64,000 bases of DNA from Pelagibacterales bacterium SAG-MED05 (GTDB lineage Bacteria > Pseudomonadota > Alphaproteobacteria > Pelagibacterales > Pelagibacteraceae): contig JACWDC010000004.1 in the NCBI GenBank assembly GCA_014654415.1, forward strand, positions 37,375 to 101,374, read 5' to 3'. Position numbers and translations under genes: made by a program. Each line of letters opens with the position of its first letter. The first letter of the stretch is position 1. Below the pieces are notes generated by a model, which saw nothing but the letters and a program-made list of their open reading frames with translations, was not told where the DNA came from and did not search any database. Shown here in pieces: positions 55,117 through 63,334 of the stretch.

Positions 55117-56105
55117 TAATCTGTCTTTCCGAAAACTCTAATTCTAGAAATACCACCATCAGGAAATATATTTATTCTAAGATAATTAACTTTATTTTTT
55201 TTCATCAACTTATTTAAAAAATTATGTTTTTTATGAGCATGTAATTTTGATTTATTTAATAAAAGTTTCCAATTTTTTGATTTGTTTATGATCTTACTAG
55301 CAGATGATTTTCCACCAATGTATGCAGCTTGAATAGAGCATTGATCAGGATAATTTCCCTTAAAGTGATGAGTATCAATTTGTATTTTATTAATCTTAGC
55401 TGCAGCGGCACATTTAATTATTAGCCAATCAAAATTTTTACCTCTACTTCTTCTTGTCTCCCATCCATCACCCATATTTTTTCCTTGACCGGGCGCTAAA
55501 ACATTTTCTGCTCTACCAAAGTGCTCATTGTTACAAGCAACTGGCACAGAGCCATTTAATACAGAAGTTAAATTAATAGTCTCATTTCCAAATTTTTTAT
55601 TTTCCAACTCTCCAAATAATCTTAATCTTGCAACTCCACCATCTGGAAAAATATTTAATCTTACATGAGTAATAATTGAAGTCTTTTTAACATTAAAAAA
55701 ATGATGTCTATTTGGACCTGTAGATTTTTTACTTAAAATATTAGTCCACTTTTGATTTTTATCAGGCAAGTTTTTTTTAGAAGAACAAACATCTAATGAA
55801 ATTTTACTTGGTTGGTTTCCATTAAAGTGAGAAGTGTCAATATCAATTTTATGTATTCTTCCAGGTTTACCTAATCTTAAAATTAAGTAATCATGACCTG
55901 ATTTTCTTTTTCTTCTTGTTTCCCATCCGTCCATCCATTTGCCTTTTTTATCAAACAAACCCTCTCTAAATATCGGAGGTGATGGATCTATTATTCTTTT
56001 AGCCGCTGCAAAGAATTCATCAGTTTTATAAACTACTTTTGTACCAAGTCTTGGTTGAGCAAGATCTATTAGACCATTCAAAATGATATTTTTATTTTTT
56101 TTCAT
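55116..56105 (-). CDS. alc: Allantoicase
   Basis: Allantoicase hydrolyses allantoate to ureidoglycolate and urea. The 329-residue protein contains the two homologous jelly-roll repeats of the family. Repeat 1 has DGWETRRKRKSGHDYLILRLG and DIDTSHFNGNQPSKISLD, and repeat 2 has GDGWETRRSRGKNFDWLIIK and QIDTHHFKGNYPDQCSIQA. Each also ends with RLNIFPDGG or RINIFPDGG. It is coupled to allA by a one-base overlap and starts three bases after puuE. Confidence 0.96.
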   Translation of the reverse strand: MKKNKNIILNGLIDLAQPRLGTKVVYKTDEFFAAAKRIIDPSPPIFREGLFDKKGKWMDGWETRRKRKSGHDYLILRLGKPGRIHKIDIDTSHFNGNQPSKISLDVCSSKKNLPDKNQKWTNILSKKSTGPNRHHFFNVKKTSIITHVRLNIFPDGGVARLRLFGELENKKFGNETINLTSVLNGSVPVACNNEHFGRAENVLAPGQGKNMGDGWETRRSRGKNFDWLIIKCAAAAKINKIQIDTHHFKGNYPDQCSIQAAYIGGKSSASKIINKSKNWKLLLNKSKLHAHKKHNFLNKLMKKNKVNYLRINIFPDGGISRIRVFGKTD

Positions 56106-56108
56106 TAA

Positions 56109-57014
56109 TTAAATATTTGAGTAATTCTTTATCCAGTGTTTAGCAATATCTATTCTTTTACAAATCCAAACATCTTTATGTCCCAAAACATAATCTAGAA
56201 ATCTTTCTAAAGATTTTAATCTACCTGGTTTACCAACAATTCTACAATGCAAACCCACGGACATCATTTTTGCATTTATTTCACCTTCTTTATACAAAAC
56301 ATCAAAACTGTCTTTTAAATAATTATAAAATTGATCACCATTGTTGAATCCTTGATTAGTTGCAAACCTCATATCATTGTTATCTAGAGTGTAAGGTACG
56401 ATTAATTGTTTTTTGTTATTTCTTTTTTCAAAATAAGGGAGATCATCACTATAAGAATCACTATCATAAATAAAACCACCTTCATTCATTACCAAGTCCC
56501 TTGTGTTTGGACTACATCTACCTGTGTACCAACCTAATGGTCGTTCACCGAAGATCTTTTTAATAGTTTTAATTGCACGATCCATATGTTTTTTTTCCAC
56601 GGACTTGCTAATATTTTGATAATCAATCCATCTCCATCCATGACAAGCAATTTCGTAATCTGCATCTTTTATTGCTTTGCAAACTTCAGGATTTCTTTCT
56701 AGAGCCATAGCAACGGCAAAAATAGTTAATGGTATTTTCTTTTTTTGAAACAATTCATGTATTCTCCAAAAACCTCTTTTAGAACCATACTCATAAAGAG
56801 ACTCCATGCTTATATGTCGTCCTTTAATTGGTTGAGCTCCAATTATTTCTGATAGAAAAGTTTCTGAATGTTTATCGCCATGTAATATTGAATTTTCAGC
56901 TCCTTCCTCATAATTTAATACAATTTGAAGGGCTAGTTTTGCATTATTTGGCCAAACAACTTTGATTTTTTTTGCACCATAACCAATCATGTCTCTTGGA
57001 TATTTTTTAACCAT
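56109..57014 (-). CDS. puuE: PuuE-type allantoinase (polysaccharide-deacetylase fold)
   Basis: A 301-residue, metal-cofactor-independent allantoinase that opens the allantoin ring to allantoate. It has the NodB/polysaccharide deacetylase fold. LALQIVLNYEEGAENSILHGD marks the start, with Glu where chitin deacetylases have Asp. ISMESLYEYGSKRGFWRIHELF, EIACHGWRWIDY and GWYTGRCSPNTRDLV are PuuE-typical. It is first in the allantoin operon. The divergent CsiD-like gene starts only 22 bases away. Confidence 0.95.
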   Translation of the reverse strand: MVKKYPRDMIGYGAKKIKVVWPNNAKLALQIVLNYEEGAENSILHGDKHSETFLSEIIGAQPIKGRHISMESLYEYGSKRGFWRIHELFQKKKIPLTIFAVAMALERNPEVCKAIKDADYEIACHGWRWIDYQNISKSVEKKHMDRAIKTIKKIFGERPLGWYTGRCSPNTRDLVMNEGGFIYDSDSYSDDLPYFEKRNNKKQLIVPYTLDNNDMRFATNQGFNNGDQFYNYLKDSFDVLYKEGEINAKMMSVGLHCRIVGKPGRLKSLERFLDYVLGHKDVWICKRIDIAKHWIKNYSNI

Positions 57015-57035
57015 AACCTATTATACACGTAAATT

Positions 57036-57932
57036 ATGAGCTTTACTATTAATAGTCATGAGAAAACAAACAGAGTTCAAGTCCTTAATATTAAGAACGA
57101 AGATTTAGAAAGATTAGTTTTTCCATTCAAGAAACATACTATTACCTCTCTAGAGTACAAACCTTTCTCGAGATTTACTTTAGCAAAAAGTTTAGACGAA
57201 GTTTTTGAAAATAGATTAGGCAAGACATTAGTAAAAATATTAAATGACAGAGAAACAGGCACAGTTGTTATTAAGCCGGAAATTAGCAATAAAAAATTTG
57301 ATAAAGATTTTCTTGTAAAATTATCTACAGGATTTGCATATTTGGTAGGTAATCCAAATTTTGACTCCATGACAGATAAATATTATGCAAGATTTTATGT
57401 AAAACACCAAGATTCCAGTGACTCATATCTACGAAAAGCCTACACAAATTTAGATCTTCACACTGATGGCACTTATGTAAAAGAAAAGACTGATTGGTTA
57501 ATTATGACTAAAATGGAAGAACAGGGAGTTTCTGGAGGTGAAAGCGTTATTTTACATTTAGATGACTGGGAACATTTAGATGAACTAAGCAACAATCCTG
57601 CGGGACAACAAAATTTTACCTGGGGATCTCCAAAAAGCAAAAACATTGAATACAAAGTTGAACACCCTATATTTAAAAAAGATAAGAACGGTAAACCTAT
57701 TATTTCTTACATAGATCAATTTCCAGAACCAAAAAATATGGAACAAGGTTTGTTTTTACAAAGACTTTCTGATTGTCTCGAAGAAAGTAAAAATAAGATT
57801 GAATTTCCACTGCCGGTAGGTTCAACTATATTCTCTAATAATTATTTTTGGCTTCATGGAAGAAAGCCATTCAAAGAAAACAGCAATTTGAGCCGAGAAT
57901 TGCTAAGAATTAGAGGAACTTTTTTCAATTAA
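57036..57932 (+). CDS. CsiD/GlaH-type Fe(II)/2-oxoglutarate-dependent oxygenase
   Basis: A 298-residue non-heme iron oxygenase. The facial triad is His142 and Asp144 in DLHTDGTYVKE and His274 in FWLHGRKPF, with the 2-oxoglutarate Arg likely in SRELLRIRG near the C-terminus. KTDWLIMTKMEEQGVSGGES and LHLDDWEHL match the CsiD family, whose E. coli member hydroxylates glutarate to L-2-hydroxyglutarate. No LhgO or gabT/gabD-like partner is adjacent here. Instead it is divergent from allantoin genes and upstream of a TctCBA transporter, so the substrate could differ or be imported by it (inference). Confidence 0.82.
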   Translation: MSFTINSHEKTNRVQVLNIKNEDLERLVFPFKKHTITSLEYKPFSRFTLAKSLDEVFENRLGKTLVKILNDRETGTVVIKPEISNKKFDKDFLVKLSTGFAYLVGNPNFDSMTDKYYARFYVKHQDSSDSYLRKAYTNLDLHTDGTYVKEKTDWLIMTKMEEQGVSGGESVILHLDDWEHLDELSNNPAGQQNFTWGSPKSKNIEYKVEHPIFKKDKNGKPIISYIDQFPEPKNMEQGLFLQRLSDCLEESKNKIEFPLPVGSTIFSNNYFWLHGRKPFKENSNLSRELLRIRGTFFN

Positions 57933-57938
57933 GACTAG

Positions 57939-57967
57939 TTGACTCTGATCTGTCATTCATTTTTAAT
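57939..57967 (+). promoter_or_regulatory. Candidate promoter of the tctCBA operon
   Basis: TTGACT (57939-57944) and TTTAAT (57962-57967) are 17 bases apart, well placed for a start near 57974 in front of TTAATTAATTAACAGAGG and the tctC ATG at 58004. The same -10 box and leader motif occur before the Liv-type binding-protein gene. Confidence 0.5.
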
Positions 57968-58003
57968 AACCCTTTAATTAATTAATTAACAGAGGAAAAT
58001 AAT

Positions 58004-58984
58004 ATGTTTAATAATTTGAAAAAATTAATTAGCTTAGTTTTTGCTACTGTTCTTTTAACTTCAATCTCATCAACCAGTTTTGCAATCGATAAGTTACACT
58101 TCATTATCGGCGGTGGTGCTGGTGGTGGTTGGGATGGAACTGCTAGAGGAACTGGAGAAGCTTTAACAAAAGCTGGTTTTCTAAAAAGTGCTTCATTTGA
58201 AAATATGTCAGGTGGTGGTGGAGGAAAAGCTCTATCTTACATAATTAATTCGAAGCCAGAAGGAACTGTGTTAGTTCAATCAACTCCTTTAGTTTTAAGA
58301 TCAATCACAAGACACAAAGGTTACGTAGCTGGAGCTGGAGTTTTATCTTATAAAGATGTTAAACCGATTGCAGGTGTAATTGGTGACTACGGCGCAATAG
58401 CTGTAGCTAAAAACTCGCCTTACAAAACATTTAAAGATGTAGTGGATGCTTACAATGCAAATCCTAAGTCAATTAAAATGGCTGGTGGTTCTGTAAGAGG
58501 AAGTATGGATCATTTAATTGGAGCGCTTGCATTTAAAAAAGCGGGTGCTGATGCAAATAAAGTTGTTTACGTTCCTTACGATGCTGGTGGAAAAGCTTTA
58601 GCTGGACTTTTATCTGGTGAGACTCAAATTCTTTCAACTGGTTTGGGAGAAGTTATGGGAGCAAGAGACCAAGTAAGAATTATTGGTATTACTGCACCTA
58701 GCAGAGTCGGCGATGCCCCAGAAGTTCCTACACTTAAAGAACAAGGATTTGATGTTCAGTTTGTTAACTGGAGAGGATTCTTTGCCCCTAAAAGCATGAG
58801 TTCAGGTGATGTTAAGAAGATTGCTAAAATGTTAGGTGATGTTCAAAAAACACCAGAGTGGGAGACAGTAAGAAAAAGAAATGCTTGGGTTAATATTTAC
58901 AATCCAGGAAGAAAATTTGACAGTTTCTTAAAAAAACAAACAAAAGAAATGACAAATTTAATGAAAGAACTAGGAGTAATTTAG
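58004..58984 (+). CDS. tctC: Tripartite tricarboxylate transporter, periplasmic binding protein (TctC/Bug)
   Basis: A 326-residue Bug-type receptor. The signal peptide is MFNNLKKLISLVFATVLLTSISSTSFA. The mature part has LHFIIGGGAGGGWDGTARGTGEAL, with the Gly-rich loop of the family, then KMAGGSVRGSMDHLIGAL and VVYVPYDAGGKALAGLLSGE. Ligands of TctC proteins are mostly carboxylates; here tricarboxylate, glutarate or another dicarboxylate is possible. It heads the tctC-tctB-tctA operon with an AGAGGAAA ribosome-binding site. Confidence 0.92.
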   Translation: MFNNLKKLISLVFATVLLTSISSTSFAIDKLHFIIGGGAGGGWDGTARGTGEALTKAGFLKSASFENMSGGGGGKALSYIINSKPEGTVLVQSTPLVLRSITRHKGYVAGAGVLSYKDVKPIAGVIGDYGAIAVAKNSPYKTFKDVVDAYNANPKSIKMAGGSVRGSMDHLIGALAFKKAGADANKVVYVPYDAGGKALAGLLSGETQILSTGLGEVMGARDQVRIIGITAPSRVGDAPEVPTLKEQGFDVQFVNWRGFFAPKSMSSGDVKKIAKMLGDVQKTPEWETVRKRNAWVNIYNPGRKFDSFLKKQTKEMTNLMKELGVI

Positions 58985-59019
58985 TTTAACTAAATACTTT
59001 AAAACTTATAGGGAGAGCA

Positions 59020-59490
59020 GTGAAAATTAACTCAGTAAAAATTATCTCACTGCTCTTCTTTATTTTATCAGCCTTTTATTTATACACAGCATATCAAATA
59101 CAAGTTTTTTCCTTCGATGAAGATGCTCCTTTTAATGCCAAAACTTTTCCAATTTATTTAGGTTATACAGGAATGTTTTTTGCTGGATTGAAAATAGTTT
59201 TGCCAGATCGTAAGCCTATAAAAGTAGATCCTACAAATTTAGAATTTAAAAAAACTATCTTATTAGTAATAACTATAATAATCTATGGAGCAACTATACT
59301 TAAAGTTGGTTTCTTCTTATCTACATCTTTATTTTTAGTTTTTTCTTATTATTTTTTAGGAGAGAGAAGATGGAAATACATTATAATTTTTTCTTTTCCG
59401 TTCGTAGGAATATTTATGTATTTACTTCATGGAGTATTACAAGTTTATCTTAGAGACCCACTATTAAAATATATTGGAATTATGGGATGA
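59020..59490 (+). CDS. tctB: Tripartite tricarboxylate transporter, small membrane subunit (TctB)
   Basis: A 156-residue protein with about four helices, starting at GTG 59020 behind GGGAG. TctB is poorly conserved. The segments VFSFDEDAPFNAKTFPIYLGYTGM and KVGFFLSTSLFLVFSYYFLGERRW are family-like. Position between tctC and tctA and the four-base overlap with tctA settle the call. Confidence 0.86.
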   Translation: MKINSVKIISLLFFILSAFYLYTAYQIQVFSFDEDAPFNAKTFPIYLGYTGMFFAGLKIVLPDRKPIKVDPTNLEFKKTILLVITIIIYGATILKVGFFLSTSLFLVFSYYFLGERRWKYIIIFSFPFVGIFMYLLHGVLQVYLRDPLLKYIGIMG

Positions 59491-60989
59491 TAGAAGGAAT
59501 CTTAATTGGAATAAAAACTGCTTTATCTTTTCAAAACCTACTAATGGTAATGATTGGTTGCTTTGCAGGAACCATTATTGGAATGCTTCCAGGTCTAGGC
59601 CCAATGACGGCAATAGCATTAATGATACCCATCACCTATGGTTTTGACCCAGCTACAGGTTTAATTCTAATGGCAGGCGTTTATTATGGAGCAGTCTTTG
59701 GCGGATCAACTTCATCTATTTTAATTAATGCACCCGGTGTCCCTGGGACAGTCGCAACTTCATTTGATGGTTACCCTATGGCTCAACAAGGTAAAGCCGG
59801 TAAAGCTCTAGCCATAGCAGCTTATAGTTCTTTTGCAGGAGGAACCATTGCAGCAATATTTTTACTAATTGCTGCTCCAAGTTTATCTAAAGTAAGTTTA
59901 TCTTTTAGATCTCCAGATTATTTTGGTTTGATGATTTTAGGTTTAACAGCAGTTGCAGCATTTTCATCAAAAGGCAATTTTTTAAAAGCTATGATGATGT
60001 GTGTTTTTGGTTTGATGCTGGCATCTGTAGGTCAAGATACTTTATCAGATATTCCAAGATTTACTTTTAATACCATGAATTTATCAGATGGAATTAGCTT
60101 CGTTTTAGTAGTTATGGCTACATTTGCTATGAGCGAGGCTTTGACAATAATTCTTAAAGGAAACGATCCAGCAAAAGCAGCTAAACAAATTTCTTTAACA
60201 GAATTAGGTTCTATAAAACTTGATAAGAATGAGACTAAAAAAATGGTTAAAACAATTCCAAGATCATCTATTCTAGGTTTTATAGTGGGAGTTTTGCCTG
60301 GAGCTGGAGCTACTATTGCATCTTTTTTAGCTTATGGAATGGAAAGAAATTTTGTAGATGAAGAAGAAAAACAAAAATTTGGTAAAGGCAGTGTCCAAGG
60401 ACTATCAGCACCAGAGACCGCAAATAATGCAGCATGTTCAGGAGCTTTTGTTCCTTTATTAACTTTAGGAATACCAGGAAGCGGAACAACGGCAGTAATG
60501 TTGGGAGCTTTATTAGGATTTGGTATTCAACCTGGCCCAAGACTTTATGAAACTAATCCTGAAATTTTTTGGTCAGTTATAATGTCAATGTATATAGGAA
60601 TGGTAGTTTTGCTAATACTAAACCTTCCTTTAATTCCTTACATTGCAAGAATACTTGCTGTTCCAAGAACCTTTTTAATTCCAATGATTTTATTTTTTTC
60701 AGTTACTGGAATTTATTTAATGTCATTTAACAATTTTGATATTTTTTTAATGATTGGGATTGCTGTCGTAGCAACTATTCTACGGCTTTATGATTTTCCA
60801 ATGCCTCCGCTTATTCTTGCTTTTGTTCTTGGAGGATTAATGGAAGAGAATCTTCGAAGGTCTCTTTTAATTAGTGACGGATCATGGTCATTTTTGTGGA
60901 ATAGACCACTTACAGTTGTAATTATGCTTGTTATTATACTCATCATTTTATGGCAAATTTACTCAGGTTTTATAAAGAAAAAAGTGTGA
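59487..60989 (+). CDS. tctA: Tripartite tricarboxylate transporter, large permease (TctA)
   Basis: A 500-residue permease with about eleven helices. GTIIGMLPGLGPMTAIALMIPIT and GVYYGAVFGGSTSSILINAPGVPG are the hallmark N-terminal motif. The internal repeat shows GFIVGVLPGAGATIASFLAYGMER and EGxxAPETANNAA-type SAPETANNAACSGAFVPLLTLGIPGSGTTAVMLGAL. The protein is intact. It likely imports a carboxylate with the TctC receptor by a secondary mechanism. Confidence 0.95.
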   Translation: MIEGILIGIKTALSFQNLLMVMIGCFAGTIIGMLPGLGPMTAIALMIPITYGFDPATGLILMAGVYYGAVFGGSTSSILINAPGVPGTVATSFDGYPMAQQGKAGKALAIAAYSSFAGGTIAAIFLLIAAPSLSKVSLSFRSPDYFGLMILGLTAVAAFSSKGNFLKAMMMCVFGLMLASVGQDTLSDIPRFTFNTMNLSDGISFVLVVMATFAMSEALTIILKGNDPAKAAKQISLTELGSIKLDKNETKKMVKTIPRSSILGFIVGVLPGAGATIASFLAYGMERNFVDEEEKQKFGKGSVQGLSAPETANNAACSGAFVPLLTLGIPGSGTTAVMLGALLGFGIQPGPRLYETNPEIFWSVIMSMYIGMVVLLILNLPLIPYIARILAVPRTFLIPMILFFSVTGIYLMSFNNFDIFLMIGIAVVATILRLYDFPMPPLILAFVLGGLMEENLRRSLLISDGSWSFLWNRPLTVVIMLVIILIILWQIYSGFIKKKV

Positions 60990-61119
60990 CATTTTTTCAA
61001 CACCATAAAAAGAAAGATCTTACATTAGTTGATTAACCTTAATTTCCTTGGTTATTTCAAGGATAAAGTGTTAAGAATCCACCTTAAGTAGATATATATA
61101 TTTAATTTAAAGGAAAATT

Positions 61120-61758
61120 ATGAAAAAAATTATTGCAATACTAACACCTTTATTTTTACTTGTTTCAATTACAGCTAAAGCTGAGGTTGGAATGGGAATA
61201 TCAGGCGCACTGCACAGCTTTGATGCTTCTGGTACTGAAACTACAAGATCTAGTTTACAGAAAAATAGCGGCAGTCATACACACGATGTTATGGTTCCTG
61301 AACTTTTTGTTGAAGCGATTGGCGACAATGGATTTGCTCTAGGATTTAGTTTTATCCCATCTAGAGAAATGGGAAGTAAATCAAGAACTGACTCGAACGA
61401 CGATGGAGACAGCGGAACGTATACAGCAAAAGCAGAGTTATCAAATGTAGCTAAAGTTTACGCTGATATACCTCTAGGAAGTTACCCAGTTTATGTTCAT
61501 TTAGGCATTCAAAACGTAACATTGAAGACGCTTGAATCATTAAACTCTGGTACAACTTATCCAGATGAAGATTTAATGGGAATAACTTACGGAATAGGTC
61601 ACAAGGGTGATTTGCCTTTTGGTGACAGCTTATATTATAAACTAGAAGTATCGCATACTGAGTTTGACACTTATAGTCACTCTGTTTCTACAGGAAACAA
61701 ACTTGTAGCAGATTTTGACGATACAGCTGGTAGAATTTCTATAGGATATAAATTTTAA
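61120..61758 (+). CDS. Small outer-membrane beta-barrel protein
   Basis: A 212-residue protein with signal peptide MKKIIAILTPLFLLVSITAKA. The mature protein has alternating polar and hydrophobic strands (FALGFSFIPSREMG, AKVYADIPLGSYPVYVHLG, GITYGIGHKGDLPFG, YYKLEVSHTEFDTYS) and ends GRISIGYKF, the C-terminal Phe signal for BAM insertion. Probably an eight-stranded barrel. I do not recognise a specific family. AAAGGAAAATT precedes the ATG and a strong terminator follows, suggesting a well-expressed single gene. Confidence 0.8.
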   Translation: MKKIIAILTPLFLLVSITAKAEVGMGISGALHSFDASGTETTRSSLQKNSGSHTHDVMVPELFVEAIGDNGFALGFSFIPSREMGSKSRTDSNDDGDSGTYTAKAELSNVAKVYADIPLGSYPVYVHLGIQNVTLKTLESLNSGTTYPDEDLMGITYGIGHKGDLPFGDSLYYKLEVSHTEFDTYSHSVSTGNKLVADFDDTAGRISIGYKF

Positions 61759-61782
61759 TTAATTAAAAATTAAAAAAAAATT

Positions 61783-61814
61783 AAACCCGCAAATTTATTT
61801 GCGGGTTTTTTTTG
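61783..61814. terminator. Bidirectional intrinsic terminator
   Basis: AAACCCGCAAA (61783-61793) and TTTGCGGGTTT (61798-61808) form an 11-bp stem with a 4-base loop. It is followed by T8 on the plus strand, and by a long U run in the minus direction (complement of AAAAAAAAATT before it). It serves the barrel gene and the convergent doxX gene. Confidence 0.9.
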
Positions 61815-62201
61815 TCACAATCTTACGTATTTCTTTTTTCTATCAATCGACCACTCTCTCGGTCCATGAACAGCTATAAACAAGAAACCTCCAGCTAAAG
61901 CAAAGTTTTTAAAAAAGGCAATCGTTTGCATTTGATTAGCGAAATCTAAATGAAAAACCACAGCCGTAACTATAGAGAATATTGCTAATATTATTGCTGA
62001 TACTTGAGCTTGATAACCAATTATTATTAAAATAGGAAAAATAATTTCTAAAGCAATTGTTGGCCCTAATAAAAATCCAGGTACACCATACCCCTCCATC
62101 CATACAACAGTATTTCCGTAATTAAAAACCTTATTGTATCCTGACAGTAAAAAGATTGAAGAAATAAAGATTCTACCTATAAGGTCAAAAAAATTGGCCA
62201 T
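61815..62201 (-). CDS. DoxX-family membrane protein
   Basis: A 128-residue, four-helix protein of the DoxX family. GRIFISSIFLLSGYNKVFNY is the N-terminal hallmark (hydrophobic helix then SGxxKl), and FFKNFALAGGFLFIAVHGPREWSID is the conserved end. DoxX proteins are linked to quinone or thiosulfate redox and oxidative stress in various bacteria; the role here is unknown. It is 51 bases downstream of the AbrB-family gene on the same strand. Confidence 0.9.
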   Translation of the reverse strand: MANFFDLIGRIFISSIFLLSGYNKVFNYGNTVVWMEGYGVPGFLLGPTIALEIIFPILIIIGYQAQVSAIILAIFSIVTAVVFHLDFANQMQTIAFFKNFALAGGFLFIAVHGPREWSIDRKKKYVRL

Positions 62202-62252
62202 AAATTATTTAATCCTATAGTAAAACTAAAGTCAAAAACAAGATAGTTTAAA

Positions 62253-63332
62253 TTAGGTTTTTTTTTCTATGATTCTTAGCATTAATGGAACAATAAATAG
62301 TATCATTAATAACCTGATTATATGGTGAAAAGATACAAATTCTGGATCAAGATCAAAAAAGATTGCTATAACTGCTACTTCATAAATACCACCAGGGCAG
62401 AAAGAGAGAAGAAGAGTAAAGAAATTTTTATCAATAATTAAGCTTGCAGTAAAAGCAGCTAGCAAACCCAAGACAACTAGTAAAAATGTTGCAACAAAAC
62501 TGTGTACAGCATTACGAGCTATTTCACCAAAAGTTTTGTCAGCAAATCGACATCCGACCGAAGCTCCAAGAATAAGCAAACAGTAATCAATTATATTTGG
62601 TGGAAATTGATAAACAGCAATTTCTGAAATCTGTAAAAACCCACTAGCAAATAGAGTTCCAGACAATAAAGCTGCTGGAATTCTAAATTTATCAAAAACA
62701 ATAATTAAAATAATTGACGATACGATTAGCAGAATTAAGTGAAAAATATTTTGATCTTCGATTACTTCTTTAGTAATTTTGACGCTCTCAACATCATAAA
62801 AGCTATTAACGATAAATGGAAAAATGGTAATAATTATTATTAATCTAATTAAATGAGAAGTAGCTACCTGACTCAAATCAGACTTTTCGTCTTCAGCTAA
62901 AATCATTAAAGGACCCAAAGCTCCGGGTGCAGCAGAAAAAATTGAAGTTTTCTTATCATACTTAGAGAATATTTGGAGATATCTTGAAACAATTAATACA
63001 CTAAGAACAATGTAAACAAGCATTATCAGGGAGGTCCAAGCCCATTGATGTATTTGAGAAAATAAACTTTTATCAATGTAATTACCTATATAGAGACCCA
63101 ATAAAATTAATATTGAAGAAAGCACTAATTTAGGCATTTTTGTTTTTAAACCCATTAATGAAGCAACAGATGTAATCAGCATTGGACCTAAAAACCAAGC
63201 AAGTGGAATGTTAAAGAACTCAGCAACAATTGCGCTAGGAATAGATATTACAATTACTGAAGCAAATTCTTTAGAGAATATTAGTTTAAAATTTTCTTTA
63301 TTAAAGGGTATAGCTTGGTTATTCTGCATCAT
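62253..63332 (-). CDS. AbrB-family (AmoR-like) integral membrane protein
   Basis: A 359-residue membrane protein with about ten helices and two internal repeats, each with a sequence like IPLAWFLGPMLITSVASLMG or IPAALLSGTLFASGFLQIS. This matches the AbrB duplication family (often misnamed ammonia monooxygenase). SAAPGALGPLMILAEDEKSD and FCPGGIYEVAVIAIFFDLDPEFVSFHHIIRL are conserved family segments. It may be a transporter or permease; the substrate is unknown. Its ATG (63330-63332) is separated by only two bases from the divergent ProC-like gene. Confidence 0.85.
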   Translation of the reverse strand: MMQNNQAIPFNKENFKLIFSKEFASVIVISIPSAIVAEFFNIPLAWFLGPMLITSVASLMGLKTKMPKLVLSSILILLGLYIGNYIDKSLFSQIHQWAWTSLIMLVYIVLSVLIVSRYLQIFSKYDKKTSIFSAAPGALGPLMILAEDEKSDLSQVATSHLIRLIIIITIFPFIVNSFYDVESVKITKEVIEDQNIFHLILLIVSSIILIIVFDKFRIPAALLSGTLFASGFLQISEIAVYQFPPNIIDYCLLILGASVGCRFADKTFGEIARNAVHSFVATFLLVVLGLLAAFTASLIIDKNFFTLLLSFCPGGIYEVAVIAIFFDLDPEFVSFHHIIRLLMILFIVPLMLRIIEKKT

Positions 63333-63334
63333 TC

